From the NCBI GenBank assembly GCA_021734025.1, contig JAIPJS010000013.1:1-64000 (forward strand): DNA of 64,000 nt. The letters are read 5' to 3'. Shown piece after piece: positions 37,262 to 47,463 of the stretch. Numbering within the stretch: position 1 is the stretch's first letter; each line of letters begins with the position of its first letter. The position numbers and the translations under genes were made by a program. This stretch comes from Candidatus Neomarinimicrobiota bacterium (lineage in GTDB: Bacteria > Fidelibacterota > JAANXI01). The notes under the pieces are model-generated. The model saw nothing but the letters and a program-made list of their open reading frames with translations. It had not been told where the DNA came from and did no database searches.

Positions 37262-39853
37262 ATGAAAACGATCTTTTGTACGGTGAGCATAGTACTCTTA
37301 TTCGCAGGGGGGCTGTTTGCAGGAACCTACAGCGGCGGTAGCGGAATATCCGGTGATCCATACCAGATTGCTACAACCGATGATTTAATTGAGTTATCTA
37401 AAACCTCTAATTCTGATGATTGGGATAAACATTTCATTCAAACAGTCGATATTTCTTTCAATGCCGATGAAACCCAGGTGGACTGGGATGGCGATGGTAA
37501 TTTAGAACATGGAACTGATGGTGATGATACGTATGGCTTTTTGCCTATCGGGAGTACTTCTACAGATTTCACTGGTAAATATGACGGCAGCGGATATACG
37601 ATAGACAGTCTGTACATCAACCGTTCATCCGAAGATGAGATTGCATTATTCAGCGATGCAAACGGCGCCACGATTACCAACGTTGGCGTGACCAATGTAG
37701 ATATTACCGGGCAAAACTACGTAGGTGGACTTGTAGGTCGGCAAGATGGAGGCACAGTCTCTTCTTCCTACACTTCAGGTTCTGTACACGGCGAAGACCA
37801 TGGCTATGATTTTTATGGATTATATGTAGGTGGTATCATAGGAGATAGTAATGGTGGTACGATCTCGAATTCGTACTCAACTGCATCTGTTAGCGGATAC
37901 GGAAGTATCGGTGGACTTCTGGGAAATAATTCTTATGGTACTATCTCAAAATGCTATGCTGCAGGTTCGGTCGGTGGAACTGCGGACACAGGCGGATTGG
38001 TTGGGAGTAGTACAGCTAGTGAAGTCAACTATTCATTCTGGGATACTCAAACCACCGGCGAGTCGTCCAGTTCAGGTGGCGGCACCGGGAAGACCACTTC
38101 GGATATGAAAACGGAGTCTACCTTTACTTCTGCCGGCTGGGATTTTGAAGGCGAAACCGCAAATGGCACAAATGACTATTGGGATATTGATGGCACAACA
38201 AATAATGGGTATCCCTTTTTGATGGCTCCCAATCAACCTTCCTACTCCGACGGCAGTGGTACATCGGGCGATCCATACCTTATTTCGTCCGTATCCGATT
38301 TAATTGGTTTGTCGCATTATAGTGACCATTGGGGTAAACACTTCAAACAAACAGCCGATATTTCTTTCAATACCGATGAAACCCAGGTAGATTGGGATGG
38401 CGATGGTAGCGCTGACGGTAGTGGAACCAGCGGTTTTTCGCCGATTGGGAACAGTGACACATATTTCACTGGTAATTATGACGGTCAAAATTATACCATT
38501 AACAATTTATTTATTAACCGCCCATCAACGAACAATATTGGATTATTTGGCTATGCAGAAATGAACACAATTAATAATCTGGGGCTAATTAATGTTGACA
38601 TTACCGGTGATGATGATGTAGGAGCATTAATTGGCGATGCAACCTCAAGTGTATCAAATTGCTATAGTATGGGACAAATATCGGGATATAGCGATGTTGG
38701 CGGACTAATTGGCATCTCAACCGCATATTCGATTTCCAAATGTTATAGCAGTTGCGCAGTCACAGGTTCCAGCTTGTATATTGGCGGCTTGGTTGGCTAT
38801 AGTACAACTCCAATTAGTAATTGTTATAGTACCGGAAATGTAGATGGTGATAATAATGTTGGCGGATTGGTGGGGCAAAATAATAATGAAATTTCAAAAT
38901 CCTACAGCACAGGCAATGTTACCGGCAATACAGATGTCGGCGGTCTCGTGGGTGATAATGTATCATCAGTAATTAATTCTTTTTGGGATACAGAAACCTC
39001 TGGACAACCGGGGGATGATGACGGCGTTGGTAATCAGATACGGACGGAATCTAACGTTTACGGCAAGACCACCAGCGAGATGAAAACTCTGGCAACGTTT
39101 ACCGACGTAAGTACAGCCGGATTAGATACCGCTTGGGACTTTGAGACCAACCCCAATGATGACATGGGAAATAACGATTACTGGGATATTGATAATTCCC
39201 AATCCATTAATAACGGTTATCCCTTCCTCAGTTGGGAAAATGGGGAGGATGTCTCCCTCCCGGTGGAGCTGGCGTCGTTTACCGGCGAATACGCGAAGGG
39301 CAGCATGCAGTTGACCTGGGTGACGGAATCTGAGATTCGTAATCAGGGCTTTATCCTCGAACGGTGGAACGTCCAGAACGAAGCTTGGCAGGAGATTGCG
39401 TCCTTCAAGACGGATGCTGCGCTGCGGGGCCAGGGATCGACGAGCAAGCGTTCTGTGTATACATTCACCGATCATTCTGTTAAGACAGGACAGGAGTATT
39501 CGTACCGGCTGACAGACGTCTCATATGCAGGCGAAGTGAAGGTTCATGATGACTTGGTTTTACAGGTGATAGCGACGCCGACTGCACCATCCGTCTTTCG
39601 AGTCCAGACACCGTACCCGAATCCGTTTAATCCGACGACTACTATCGTGTACTCCTTACCTGCAGAAGCACCGGTACGGATTGCCGTATACAATATCACG
39701 GGGCAGTTGGTCAATGTGGTCTATCATCAGACACAAACAGCCGGAAATCACCAGATGAGTCTCTCCCTGCCGGATTACGCCAGCGGTGCCTATTTTCTGC
39801 GAATCAGCACCCCCGAACACCAGCAGACCAGGAAGTTGTTGTTGATGAAATAA
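37262..39853 (+). CDS. GLUG-repeat T9SS adhesin-like protein, copy 2
   Basis: 863 aa from the ATG at 37262, which follows GGAGGAGG and begins the signal peptide 'MKTIFCTVSIVLLFAGGLFA', matching copy 1; the in-frame ATG at 37223 lies in the leader and is rejected. Same architecture as copy 1: cap 'GTYSGGSGISGDPYQIATTD', two GLUG blocks (about 110-270 and 410-590) separated by 'SGTSGDPYLISSVSDLIG', Asp-rich 'NPNDDMGNNDYWDIDN' segment, and T9SS sorting domain ending 'RKLLLMK'. The signal peptide and C-terminal 220 residues are far closer to copy 1 than the repeat blocks, which have gained and lost repeats. Likely surface-exposed adhesin. Confidence 0.8.
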   Translation: MKTIFCTVSIVLLFAGGLFAGTYSGGSGISGDPYQIATTDDLIELSKTSNSDDWDKHFIQTVDISFNADETQVDWDGDGNLEHGTDGDDTYGFLPIGSTSTDFTGKYDGSGYTIDSLYINRSSEDEIALFSDANGATITNVGVTNVDITGQNYVGGLVGRQDGGTVSSSYTSGSVHGEDHGYDFYGLYVGGIIGDSNGGTISNSYSTASVSGYGSIGGLLGNNSYGTISKCYAAGSVGGTADTGGLVGSSTASEVNYSFWDTQTTGESSSSGGGTGKTTSDMKTESTFTSAGWDFEGETANGTNDYWDIDGTTNNGYPFLMAPNQPSYSDGSGTSGDPYLISSVSDLIGLSHYSDHWGKHFKQTADISFNTDETQVDWDGDGSADGSGTSGFSPIGNSDTYFTGNYDGQNYTINNLFINRPSTNNIGLFGYAEMNTINNLGLINVDITGDDDVGALIGDATSSVSNCYSMGQISGYSDVGGLIGISTAYSISKCYSSCAVTGSSLYIGGLVGYSTTPISNCYSTGNVDGDNNVGGLVGQNNNEISKSYSTGNVTGNTDVGGLVGDNVSSVINSFWDTETSGQPGDDDGVGNQIRTESNVYGKTTSEMKTLATFTDVSTAGLDTAWDFETNPNDDMGNNDYWDIDNSQSINNGYPFLSWENGEDVSLPVELASFTGEYAKGSMQLTWVTESEIRNQGFILERWNVQNEAWQEIASFKTDAALRGQGSTSKRSVYTFTDHSVKTGQEYSYRLTDVSYAGEVKVHDDLVLQVIATPTAPSVFRVQTPYPNPFNPTTTIVYSLPAEAPVRIAVYNITGQLVNVVYHQTQTAGNHQMSLSLPDYASGAYFLRISTPEHQQTRKLLLMK

Positions 39854-39881
39854 ACAGGGTCCATAAATGAGAAATACAAAG

Positions 39882-39920
39882 GGGGTGCATGGTGAGAAGC
39901 CGTGTACCCCTTTCTTCTTT
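39882..39920 (+). terminator. Terminator of adhesin 2
   Basis: Stem GGGGTGCATGGT / GCCGTGTACCCC with wobbles, loop GAGAA, then TTTCTTCTTT. Same element as after adhesin 1, with changes that keep pairing. Confidence 0.85.
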
Positions 39921-40079
39921 GACTATCACAACAGAGCGTATACCCTGATTATTTGGGAAGCCCGCAACCTTGAAGACTCCAATTGGGGTCTATCCCGCAG
40001 TATTAAGGGAAAAAATTATCTCCTCCTTTTTATATTCAAGTCCGTATTGAGAAAAGTATAGGGAAAGTGAAACGTACAG

Positions 40080-40321
40080 TGTCACGCCCTCTATGCCGCC
40101 AACATTGCCAAATGCTCCACAAGCAATACTGGTATGTATCGTGGCGACTTCAACGCCACAAAGATGGTTGAGGATGTTATACCGAAGTGAAATACTTTGG
40201 AAGCAAAATTACATGGAGTCCCTGTGCAATAAAACGGGAAGCCATCTGACAGGAAAGAGCGATCAAGCGGAAGAGAAGCCGGAAATATTTTGAAGCGTTG
40301 ATCCACAATAAAGTTGACTAG
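40080..40321 (+). pseudogene. GIY-YIG endonuclease remnant, unit 2
   Basis: Nucleotide similarity to the unit 1 remnant is visible at CTCTATGCCGCC and ATTGCCAAAT, but the start is lost and the frame is broken several times. The far end reads 'IKREAI', stop, 'QERAIKRKRSRKYFEALIHN', resembling the 'EAIKREKQIK...' C-terminus of GIY-YIG proteins that the unit 1 copy lacks. The two remnants thus keep different parts of a gene that was once complete. Confidence 0.5.
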
Positions 40322-40390
40322 TCCTTGGCATACCGGAATTTATCTCAATTCATTGGGGCAACTTCCACATCCCATCAATAAAAGTTCCTC

Positions 40391-43300
40391 TTACCCGGTC
40401 CGGATAAACTCGCTGGGCGGGGCCTCGAATTCCTTTTTGAACAGGCGTGAAAAGTAGGCGGGGTCCTGGATGCCGACAGCCCGTGCCACCTCCTGGACGG
40501 AGGTCAATTGACCGGTGGTGAGCATCTCTTTTGCCTTCTGTAACCGTACGCTCCTGATCAATTCGGACGGGGTCAGATTAGTGAGGGACTTGATTTTACG
40601 CTCCACCTGACGACGGCTCAGATAAAGGCTGCGAACCATATCATCCACGGCGAAATCCGGGTTATCCAGGTTGTTTCTGACCAGATCGCGGACCCTGGTC
40701 ATAAATTCCTGATCTTCAGAGGAAACTTTCCCGGTATCGGGAGATTTATACCAGGTTTCGGCATACCGTTGTGCCACTAACGCCCGGTTCTCAAGCAATG
40801 TGAATAAGTGCGCCCGTAACTGTTCGATTTTGAACGGCTTCACCAGATAAATATCTGCCAGAGACTCCAGCCCCTTGATTACATCCTGCTCAGAGGAACG
40901 GGCTGTGAGCAGAATTACCGGGATGTGACAGAGCGCCGGATTCACCCGGAGGGATTTCAGTACACTAAATCCGTCCTTGCCCGGCATCATTACATCACTG
41001 ACGATGATGTCCGGAACCAGCTCCTCTGCTTTTGCAAGCCCATCGTTCCCGTTGTAAGCCTGGTGGACTCGGAAATCCTCAGCCAGATGCCTATACAGGT
41101 AGTCCTGCAAATCCAAGTTGTCTTCCACAAGCAACAGAATGGGTGCCTCAACCGGTGACTCCAGAGGGAAGGCGGGACGCTCCGAAACAGATTCCTCTCC
41201 GCTTTGGGTCCACTCGGATTCCGGTGAGGTTATCAGTGCCGGCTTAACGGGGTGTAGCAGTGGCAGGCGGATTTGCATCGTTGTTCCAATGCCGGGTTTG
41301 CTCTCTGCCGTGATAATTCCATTGTGGAGCTCTACGAGTTCCTTCACTAGTGAAAGTCCGATGCCCAACCCCTTGTGTGCAGTCTCTTCATCACCCTTCA
41401 CCTGATAATATTTCTCAAAAATCCGATCCAGCTCCCCCGGTGCAATTCCGACCCCGGTGTCCTGAACAGTGACAAACACAGATGGCAGCCCACCGGTCTC
41501 GGTCTCATTGTTACCTTTGACTTCCAATGTTACCGTTATTTTGCCCCCTTTGCCGGTGAATTTATATGCATTACTCAACAGATTGGCGATTACGATGTGC
41601 ATTTTTTCAGGATCAAAGCGACATACCACGTTCTGATCCGGGATATTCAGCCGGAGATCGATCCCTGCCGCTTCGCAGAGGGACTGAAAGTCCCCCGCCT
41701 GCCGCCGGAGAAAAGCACTGAAGTCCAGGTCCTCCACGTCGAGAACCTCTGAGTACGATTCCAGTTTCGGGATTTCCAGAAGACGATTGATAAGGTATTC
41801 TAGTCGTTCCAGATTACGTTGGAGGACATCCATAGATTTTCCATGAGATTTTCTCATAGCAGATGAGATATCCTCCACGTTACCCTTGATCAGAGTGAGC
41901 GGAGTCCGGAATTCGTGTGAAACGTTGGCCAGGAACTCGTTTTTGGCTTTTTCTATCTCCGCCTGTTTTTCGCGTTCCTGCTTCTGTAGTGCCAACTGGT
42001 GCTTGTACTCATCCTGCCTTCGTTCGTAGCGCCGGATATAAAACAGGACTATTGCCAGAATTCCAATATAAAAGGAGTATGCCCACCAGGTGCGCCAAAA
42101 CGGGGGAGCCTTCACGATCATCAACTCTCTGGACTCCGGAGTCCATTTTCCATGTTTCATACGGGCAGAGACCCGGAAGATATAATCATCCGGTGGCAAG
42201 TTTGAGTAGACCGCTGTACGGTTCGAGGCGTTTGTGGTAATCCAATCGGGATCAAACCCCTCCAATTGATACCGGTACTCTATGGCCTCAGGGTGAGTAA
42301 AGGAGATACCGGCAAATCCCAGGGCTATGATCTGGTCTTCAGCGGTCAGTTTGAGCGTATCGGTATCCGTGATAGATTTGGTAAGAATCGTCCGCCCATC
42401 GATCTGTGTCCCCGCCTCAACATACTCATTACCGATACGCAGTTCGTTGATAATCACTGGAGGGATGTGTTCTTGCGGTCGGATGTCCGAAGGCCGAAAG
42501 ACGGTGAGGCCGCCGACGCCTCCAAAGTACATCCTTCCGGAAGTGCCGTGGTGATAAGCGGCAGTGTTGAATTCGTTTCCCGGGAGACCGTCAGTCACAT
42601 CATACGTTTGTACAGTCTTAGAGTCTGGAAAGAACCGGGCGAGACCACTGTTCGTACTAAGCCAGAGAGAACCGCCGGCATCTTCCAGTATCCCATAGAT
42701 CACATCGTTCGGCAGACCGTGCCTGATATCGAAATGAGTGAATCTCAGGCGATTGGGATCGAACCGATTCAGTCCGCTCATGGTGCCTATCCAAATCGTA
42801 CCACCGGCATCCTGGTGGATACACTTCACCTGGTCATTGCTTAGAGAAGCGTTATCGCCGGGGGTGTGCACAAACCGGTGATAGTCGTTCGCTTCCGGGT
42901 CGTACACCAGCAGACCGGATTTTTCCGTTCCAATCCAGACGAGGCCCCCATAGGTTTCCTGAATTGCATAAATAGCCTTGTCGGAAAGAAAGGTTTGCAG
43001 CTTGGTCGGAACGGGAGCAAACTCCGGCGACCCATTCCCGAGATATATCCTGGTGAGGCCGTTTTCGGTGCCAATCCAGAGATAGTTCCCAGTATCCAGG
43101 AAGAGTTCAAATACGAAATCGTCCGTAAGTCCATCAGAACTTCCCGGCTCATCTCTGTACTGGATAGACTCTCCTGTTTTTGGGTTGTACCGAAAAAGTC
43201 CGGTGCCCTCGGTCCCAATCCAGAGATTCCCGTACGGGTCCTGCGTGATGGCATAGACCGTCGCCAGATAGAGGGGAACGTCAGTTACCTCGCCGCTGAA

Positions 43301-44533
43301 CAGATTGATGGCGGTGAACCCACCGTACGATCCCGTATACAGCAGACTATCCCCGACTTCATACATACTTCGTACGCTGCGGCCGCCGACGCTTGTCCCC
43401 AGAGGATTATCCCGGGAATACTTCAGGTGTTGAAACTGCTTAAACGGCGGCGTCGGATCGAAATAATAGACTCCTGTGCCGTTCATCCCAAGCCAGATCA
43501 ACTGTTCCCTGCTGATATGGATTGCCAGGATTCCACCGTCATCCAGCGTCCTGGATGTCACCTGGGCAGGGGCAAATCGGCGGACCTCTTCCGTCTCCGG
43601 ATCAAATTGATAGTATCCGCTGGCAGCCGTGCCAATCCATATCACCCCAGCCTTATCTTCGCAAAATGAAGTTACTTCACGAGTGGTATCAATACGGCCA
43701 AGGGTGATGGTACGATAGGTCTCGAGTGACGGGGAGACACGTCCACCGCCCACGTTAGTCCCAACCCAGATCTGCCCCCGGGAATCCTGAAAGAGATTAT
43801 TTATCCTGGCGGGATTATTCGAGTACGGTTTGGGATTTTCGAGCCTGAGAGGACGAAATGTTTCGGCCCCTTTTCGGCGGACGTACACTTGCCCGGTATT
43901 TGTTCCTGCCCATAAATTACCATGAGCGTCATACAGCACGCTAACCAACCCCTGGATTGCTCCATCAGGTGATTCTGGTATCCATTTAGAATAACTGGAC
44001 TTGGTGATTGGATCGTATTGAAGTAATCCGGCGGATTCGGTCGCAATCCACAACCTCCCCAGGGAATCGACGTGCAGATCATTAATGAGGGGCTCACTTC
44101 TGTTTCCGGTATGCATCCGGAGAGGGATACTTTGGAAACTTTCGTACCGGTGGTTATACCGGTGGAGGCCACCTGTATGAGTTCCAATCCAGAGGACTCC
44201 GGCGCTGTCAACTACCAGGCTGGTGATATAGTTATTTCTAAGGGAGGTGGAATCCATGGGGATATGTCTGAAGACTTTGATTTGGTAGCCATCAAATCGA
44301 TTAAGGCCGTCCTGGGTCCCGAACCATATATATCCACGGTGATCTTCTGCTATCGCTTGCACCCGATTCTGGGAGAGTCCGTTGTGACTCCCGAGATGTT
44401 GGTACTGGACCGCGTAAGGCTGAGCTGTAACGATGTGCGGGCACACTAAAAGCAATATCAGAAGGCCGCAGGCGACCATCGCAGGAAGAGGGGACAGAGC
44501 GATTACGCGATGCACGAATCCAATCCTGTTCAT
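40391..44533 (-). CDS. Hybrid two-component system: propeller sensor, histidine kinase, receiver, AraC regulator
   Basis: 1380 aa. Order: N-terminal signal/membrane segment (about 15-37), periplasmic beta-propellers made of Reg_prop repeats (about 45-700; recurring 'D..G.LWIGT..GL.RYD' such as 'GYIWFGTQDGLNRFD'), a Y_Y_Y domain (about 710-800), membrane helix (about 808-828), HisKA with the phospho-acceptor His in 'NVSHEFRTPLTLIKG' (about 873), HATPase with 'GVGIAPGELDRIFEKYYQ' and 'GLGIGLSLVKELVELH', receiver domain 'ILLLVEDN' to 'LLTARS' and 'LVKPF' with phospho-Asp in 'IIVSDVMMPG' (about 1178), and two AraC-type HTH motifs (about 1277-1380). Such one-protein systems sense oligosaccharides in the periplasm and activate nearby polysaccharide-use genes. 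The GH43 gene 3.4 kb away is a plausible target. Confidence 0.9.
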   Translation of the reverse strand: MNRIGFVHRVIALSPLPAMVACGLLILLLVCPHIVTAQPYAVQYQHLGSHNGLSQNRVQAIAEDHRGYIWFGTQDGLNRFDGYQIKVFRHIPMDSTSLRNNYITSLVVDSAGVLWIGTHTGGLHRYNHRYESFQSIPLRMHTGNRSEPLINDLHVDSLGRLWIATESAGLLQYDPITKSSYSKWIPESPDGAIQGLVSVLYDAHGNLWAGTNTGQVYVRRKGAETFRPLRLENPKPYSNNPARINNLFQDSRGQIWVGTNVGGGRVSPSLETYRTITLGRIDTTREVTSFCEDKAGVIWIGTAASGYYQFDPETEEVRRFAPAQVTSRTLDDGGILAIHISREQLIWLGMNGTGVYYFDPTPPFKQFQHLKYSRDNPLGTSVGGRSVRSMYEVGDSLLYTGSYGGFTAINLFSGEVTDVPLYLATVYAITQDPYGNLWIGTEGTGLFRYNPKTGESIQYRDEPGSSDGLTDDFVFELFLDTGNYLWIGTENGLTRIYLGNGSPEFAPVPTKLQTFLSDKAIYAIQETYGGLVWIGTEKSGLLVYDPEANDYHRFVHTPGDNASLSNDQVKCIHQDAGGTIWIGTMSGLNRFDPNRLRFTHFDIRHGLPNDVIYGILEDAGGSLWLSTNSGLARFFPDSKTVQTYDVTDGLPGNEFNTAAYHHGTSGRMYFGGVGGLTVFRPSDIRPQEHIPPVIINELRIGNEYVEAGTQIDGRTILTKSITDTDTLKLTAEDQIIALGFAGISFTHPEAIEYRYQLEGFDPDWITTNASNRTAVYSNLPPDDYIFRVSARMKHGKWTPESRELMIVKAPPFWRTWWAYSFYIGILAIVLFYIRRYERRQDEYKHQLALQKQEREKQAEIEKAKNEFLANVSHEFRTPLTLIKGNVEDISSAMRKSHGKSMDVLQRNLERLEYLINRLLEIPKLESYSEVLDVEDLDFSAFLRRQAGDFQSLCEAAGIDLRLNIPDQNVVCRFDPEKMHIVIANLLSNAYKFTGKGGKITVTLEVKGNNETETGGLPSVFVTVQDTGVGIAPGELDRIFEKYYQVKGDEETAHKGLGIGLSLVKELVELHNGIITAESKPGIGTTMQIRLPLLHPVKPALITSPESEWTQSGEESVSERPAFPLESPVEAPILLLVEDNLDLQDYLYRHLAEDFRVHQAYNGNDGLAKAEELVPDIIVSDVMMPGKDGFSVLKSLRVNPALCHIPVILLTARSSEQDVIKGLESLADIYLVKPFKIEQLRAHLFTLLENRALVAQRYAETWYKSPDTGKVSSEDQEFMTRVRDLVRNNLDNPDFAVDDMVRSLYLSRRQVERKIKSLTNLTPSELIRSVRLQKAKEMLTTGQLTSVQEVARAVGIQDPAYFSRLFKKEFEAPPSEFIRTG

Positions 44534-44703
44534 ATTATGGTTTCAAGTCGGGATGCTAAGAATGTCAGGCAATGTTATTGTAAGAGAGAAGAGAATCCAA
44601 GAACTAATTATGGGGAGGAGATACTGTATCCAGATATTTCAGACCACTGGAAATGAAGATTTCAAAGAGGATACGAAGGTATAAAATTGGAGGAACGCGT
44701 ACC

Positions 44704-44763
44704 GAGTAGAAATCCCCGGTGGGGAACGCGTGGCTCCACCACCGGGGATTGGAGATTCTACTC
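44704..44763 (-). terminator. Long hairpin after PKD/HYR gene
   Basis: Nested stems GAGTAGA / TCTACTC (44704-44710 / 44757-44763) and AATCCCCGGTGG / CCACCGGGGATT (44711-44722 / 44739-44750). Sits about 50 bp beyond the stop of the minus-strand gene. It lacks a clear T-run, so it may act as a 3' stabiliser as much as a terminator. Confidence 0.6.
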
Positions 44764-44811
44764 GCACCCAAGCTGATTTGCCAGGGTTCGGTTAGATAGT
44801 TCTTTATTTCA

Positions 44812-47463
44812 TCATTTCATCAGCGTCATCTTGCTCAGGAACCGCTGACCATTCACCTCCAGTACGTACAGGTAAACACCGGTGGCCAGGTTCGAGGCTT
44901 CAAATGTAACCGAATGGTATCCGGCGTTCTGATAACCGCTCACCATCTCCTGAACCATCGTACCCCGCAAGTCATACACTGCAAGGTTTACGTTGCCCGC
45001 TTCAGGGATCCCATACCGAATAGAGGTCGTGGGGTTGAACGGGTTGGGATAGTTTTGCTCGAGCTGATACACTGCTGGAACGACTACCTCAAGCGCGCGT
45101 GGGTTACTGCTGTTTGTAGCAATGGCCGAAGAACCACTGCTGACCTCATATACGGCACCATCATCAACAGCGCCACTCTTCTTGCTGTGGGGAACCACGA
45201 CCTGGCAGGTTGCGCTCGATGAGTTGCCGTTTCCATCCGCGACCGAGAGAGAAACAGTATACACACGACCATTGCCACCGCCCTGCCGCTCGGCGCGAAG
45301 GTCAACTGAGGAGCCATTGATGACGATATCATTCTTTGTGGCACCGTCACCGCCACCTCGACTGCTTTTACCCTTGCCATTCTTTCTGCCCTGAACGTCT
45401 TCCGGTTCATCACTTGAAACCGAGGTGATCACGACGTCAGCTGCACTGAGATCTGTACAGTTATCATCCAGAGAGGCTACAAAATCGGTAGCATCAAAGG
45501 TGTGATACTTATGATTCGGCGGCCAGAGAGTGATTGGATCACTTTTCGCAACGAAGGTGGGTGCTTCCGTATCCTCAACTGTCACGGTAAACGTATCCGA
45601 TGCTTCATTGCCGGCCGCATCTGTCGCTGTCACAGTGACTTCAGTCTCGCCTAAATCAAAGGAAGCGCCGGAAGCAGGATCGGCAACAAAGGTCACGTTG
45701 TCGTCGCATTCGTCTGTAGCGCATACATCGAATTCAACCACAGCACTGCATTCACCCGGGTCATTGGATACGGTAAAGTCCTCCGGAACCGTCAACTCAG
45801 GAGCCGTCTCATCCAGTTCCACGGTTACAGTCACGTCATCACTGGAAGACGCTTCACCGTCGGAGACAGTTAGAGTGAACGTGTGACTACCACCACCCAA
45901 AGAAGTTGTGTAAACCGCATCGGCAGATTTTACTTCTCCATTATAACTCCAGCTGTAGGTCAGATCATCACCATCCTCATCGCTTGAGCCGGAACCGTCC
46001 AGAGTTACGTCGACATTCTCGATTACACAGTCAAAGGCCTGATCTTCACCGGCATTTGCGACGGGAGGCTCGTTGGTCGATACTTCAATGTTCACCTCAT
46101 CTGTATCGGTAAGTTCTCCATCCGAGACAGTCAGGGTAATAGTATAAGAGCCGTCCGCTAGGTTGATGGTCGGATTCTCACCGGTTGCAATTTCGTTTCC
46201 GTTTTCGTCACTCCAGGAGTAGGTCAGCAAATTACCGTCCGGATCGCTTGAACCGGATCCATCAAGAGTAACAGAGGTAGTTTCGCTGGTCTGGTCAGGT
46301 CCGGCATCCGCCGTGGGGGCATTGTTCAATTCGGCAGCTTCATCCGGGGTTAGCACTGCGTCGGTAATATCTTCACAAGAAGTCATGGTAACGTCAATAC
46401 GATAGTTGAATCCGACAATAGCACCCCAGTCAACCATCGTCAGACGTATTTCATTCAATCCTGTGTGCAACGCCTGTTCGACAACCGCATCAGGTGGGGT
46501 TATATTCCCTGCACCGTCGACACTATCGATGAACGTATCATTAATCCAGATGAGAGCTCGGTTATCGGCTTTGAGCTGGAAAACCATAGAGGGATTCGTA
46601 TAGTCTGCAGGTACTTCAAAACGGATACGATAAGGTGTCCTGGTATCGAGGCCGACCGTATTGTCCGGGTCGAAATTCACCCAGGAATTCGTTCCCGCGA
46701 TATATCCCCAGGTATGTGATCCAGTGAGGTAAACCGGCTGCCATTCGGTCTCTCCAGCCGGTAAAGACTGGCTGTATGGATCGATGTCGCCCACGTCCCC
46801 ATTGGCACCCAGGATGGTGAATGTCTGTTCAGTGGGTTCACACGCCGCGACTGTTTGTCCATTCAGGACGACCTCAGCTGTTTGTAGGTTATTTCCAGTG
46901 GGACAATCGTCAACCTGCGTGATAACTACGCGGTTTTCCCCTTTGACAACGTAACCACTCAAGTCTGTGGTTTCGGTAGCTCCCAGATAAACATAACTGC
47001 CGGGGATCACGAGACCGTCAGGATTCGCAGAATTGAAGATTGTAATCCGCGATCCGTCGTCCATCCCGTCGAAGGAAATCGTAAAAGTATTTACGGTCGT
47101 GCCCACAGGGATGTTGACGAACGTTTGAAAGTAGGTGAAATCCAATGCATCCCAGCAGCCATAACCCGCGTCACCAATTATTGAGGCACTGCCACTGCCA
47201 AAACCTATTGTTTCCGGATTCGGGGGAGATATCCAACCCCCATCCGTTGCGCCTGGAATCGTAGCCTCGGAATAAACTGATGGATCTCCATGATTACCTG
47301 TATCATTATTATAAGGTATTACACCAAGATAGTAACCATTTGCTTCTTCCAATCCATAGTGCATATCCCAATCGGTCCGGCTGACATTCTGAGCAAAGCT
47401 GACTCCAGAGAAGATCAGCGTTACAAGGAAGACTACTAATAGTTGTAAATATCGTCTGTTCAT
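44812..47463 (-). CDS. T9SS-secreted PKD/HYR-domain protein
   Basis: 883 aa with a signal peptide (1-24, 'FLVTLIFSGVSFA'). An N-terminal region of about 370 residues contains two jelly-roll-like segments ('SRITIFNSANPDGL', 'NSWVNFDPDNTVGLDTRTPY'). Then come two PKD domains ('ADAGPDQTSE', 'ANAGEDQAFD', each with 'GSGSSDPDG'/'GSGSSDEDG' and 'TLTVSDGE'), a HYR domain ('PELTVPEDFTVSNDPGECSA' ... 'VTATDAAGNEASDTFTVTV'), a further Ig-like segment with 'LWPPNHKYHTFD', and a T9SS sorting domain ('QNYPNPFNPTTSIRYGIP' ... 'KMTLMK'). Probably an extracellular binding or structural protein. It is convergent with nothing and divergent from the GH43 gene, sharing a 477-bp promoter region. Confidence 0.85.
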   Translation of the reverse strand: MNRRYLQLLVVFLVTLIFSGVSFAQNVSRTDWDMHYGLEEANGYYLGVIPYNNDTGNHGDPSVYSEATIPGATDGGWISPPNPETIGFGSGSASIIGDAGYGCWDALDFTYFQTFVNIPVGTTVNTFTISFDGMDDGSRITIFNSANPDGLVIPGSYVYLGATETTDLSGYVVKGENRVVITQVDDCPTGNNLQTAEVVLNGQTVAACEPTEQTFTILGANGDVGDIDPYSQSLPAGETEWQPVYLTGSHTWGYIAGTNSWVNFDPDNTVGLDTRTPYRIRFEVPADYTNPSMVFQLKADNRALIWINDTFIDSVDGAGNITPPDAVVEQALHTGLNEIRLTMVDWGAIVGFNYRIDVTMTSCEDITDAVLTPDEAAELNNAPTADAGPDQTSETTSVTLDGSGSSDPDGNLLTYSWSDENGNEIATGENPTINLADGSYTITLTVSDGELTDTDEVNIEVSTNEPPVANAGEDQAFDCVIENVDVTLDGSGSSDEDGDDLTYSWSYNGEVKSADAVYTTSLGGGSHTFTLTVSDGEASSSDDVTVTVELDETAPELTVPEDFTVSNDPGECSAVVEFDVCATDECDDNVTFVADPASGASFDLGETEVTVTATDAAGNEASDTFTVTVEDTEAPTFVAKSDPITLWPPNHKYHTFDATDFVASLDDNCTDLSAADVVITSVSSDEPEDVQGRKNGKGKSSRGGGDGATKNDIVINGSSVDLRAERQGGGNGRVYTVSLSVADGNGNSSSATCQVVVPHSKKSGAVDDGAVYEVSSGSSAIATNSSNPRALEVVVPAVYQLEQNYPNPFNPTTSIRYGIPEAGNVNLAVYDLRGTMVQEMVSGYQNAGYHSVTFEASNLATGVYLYVLEVNGQRFLSKMTLMK

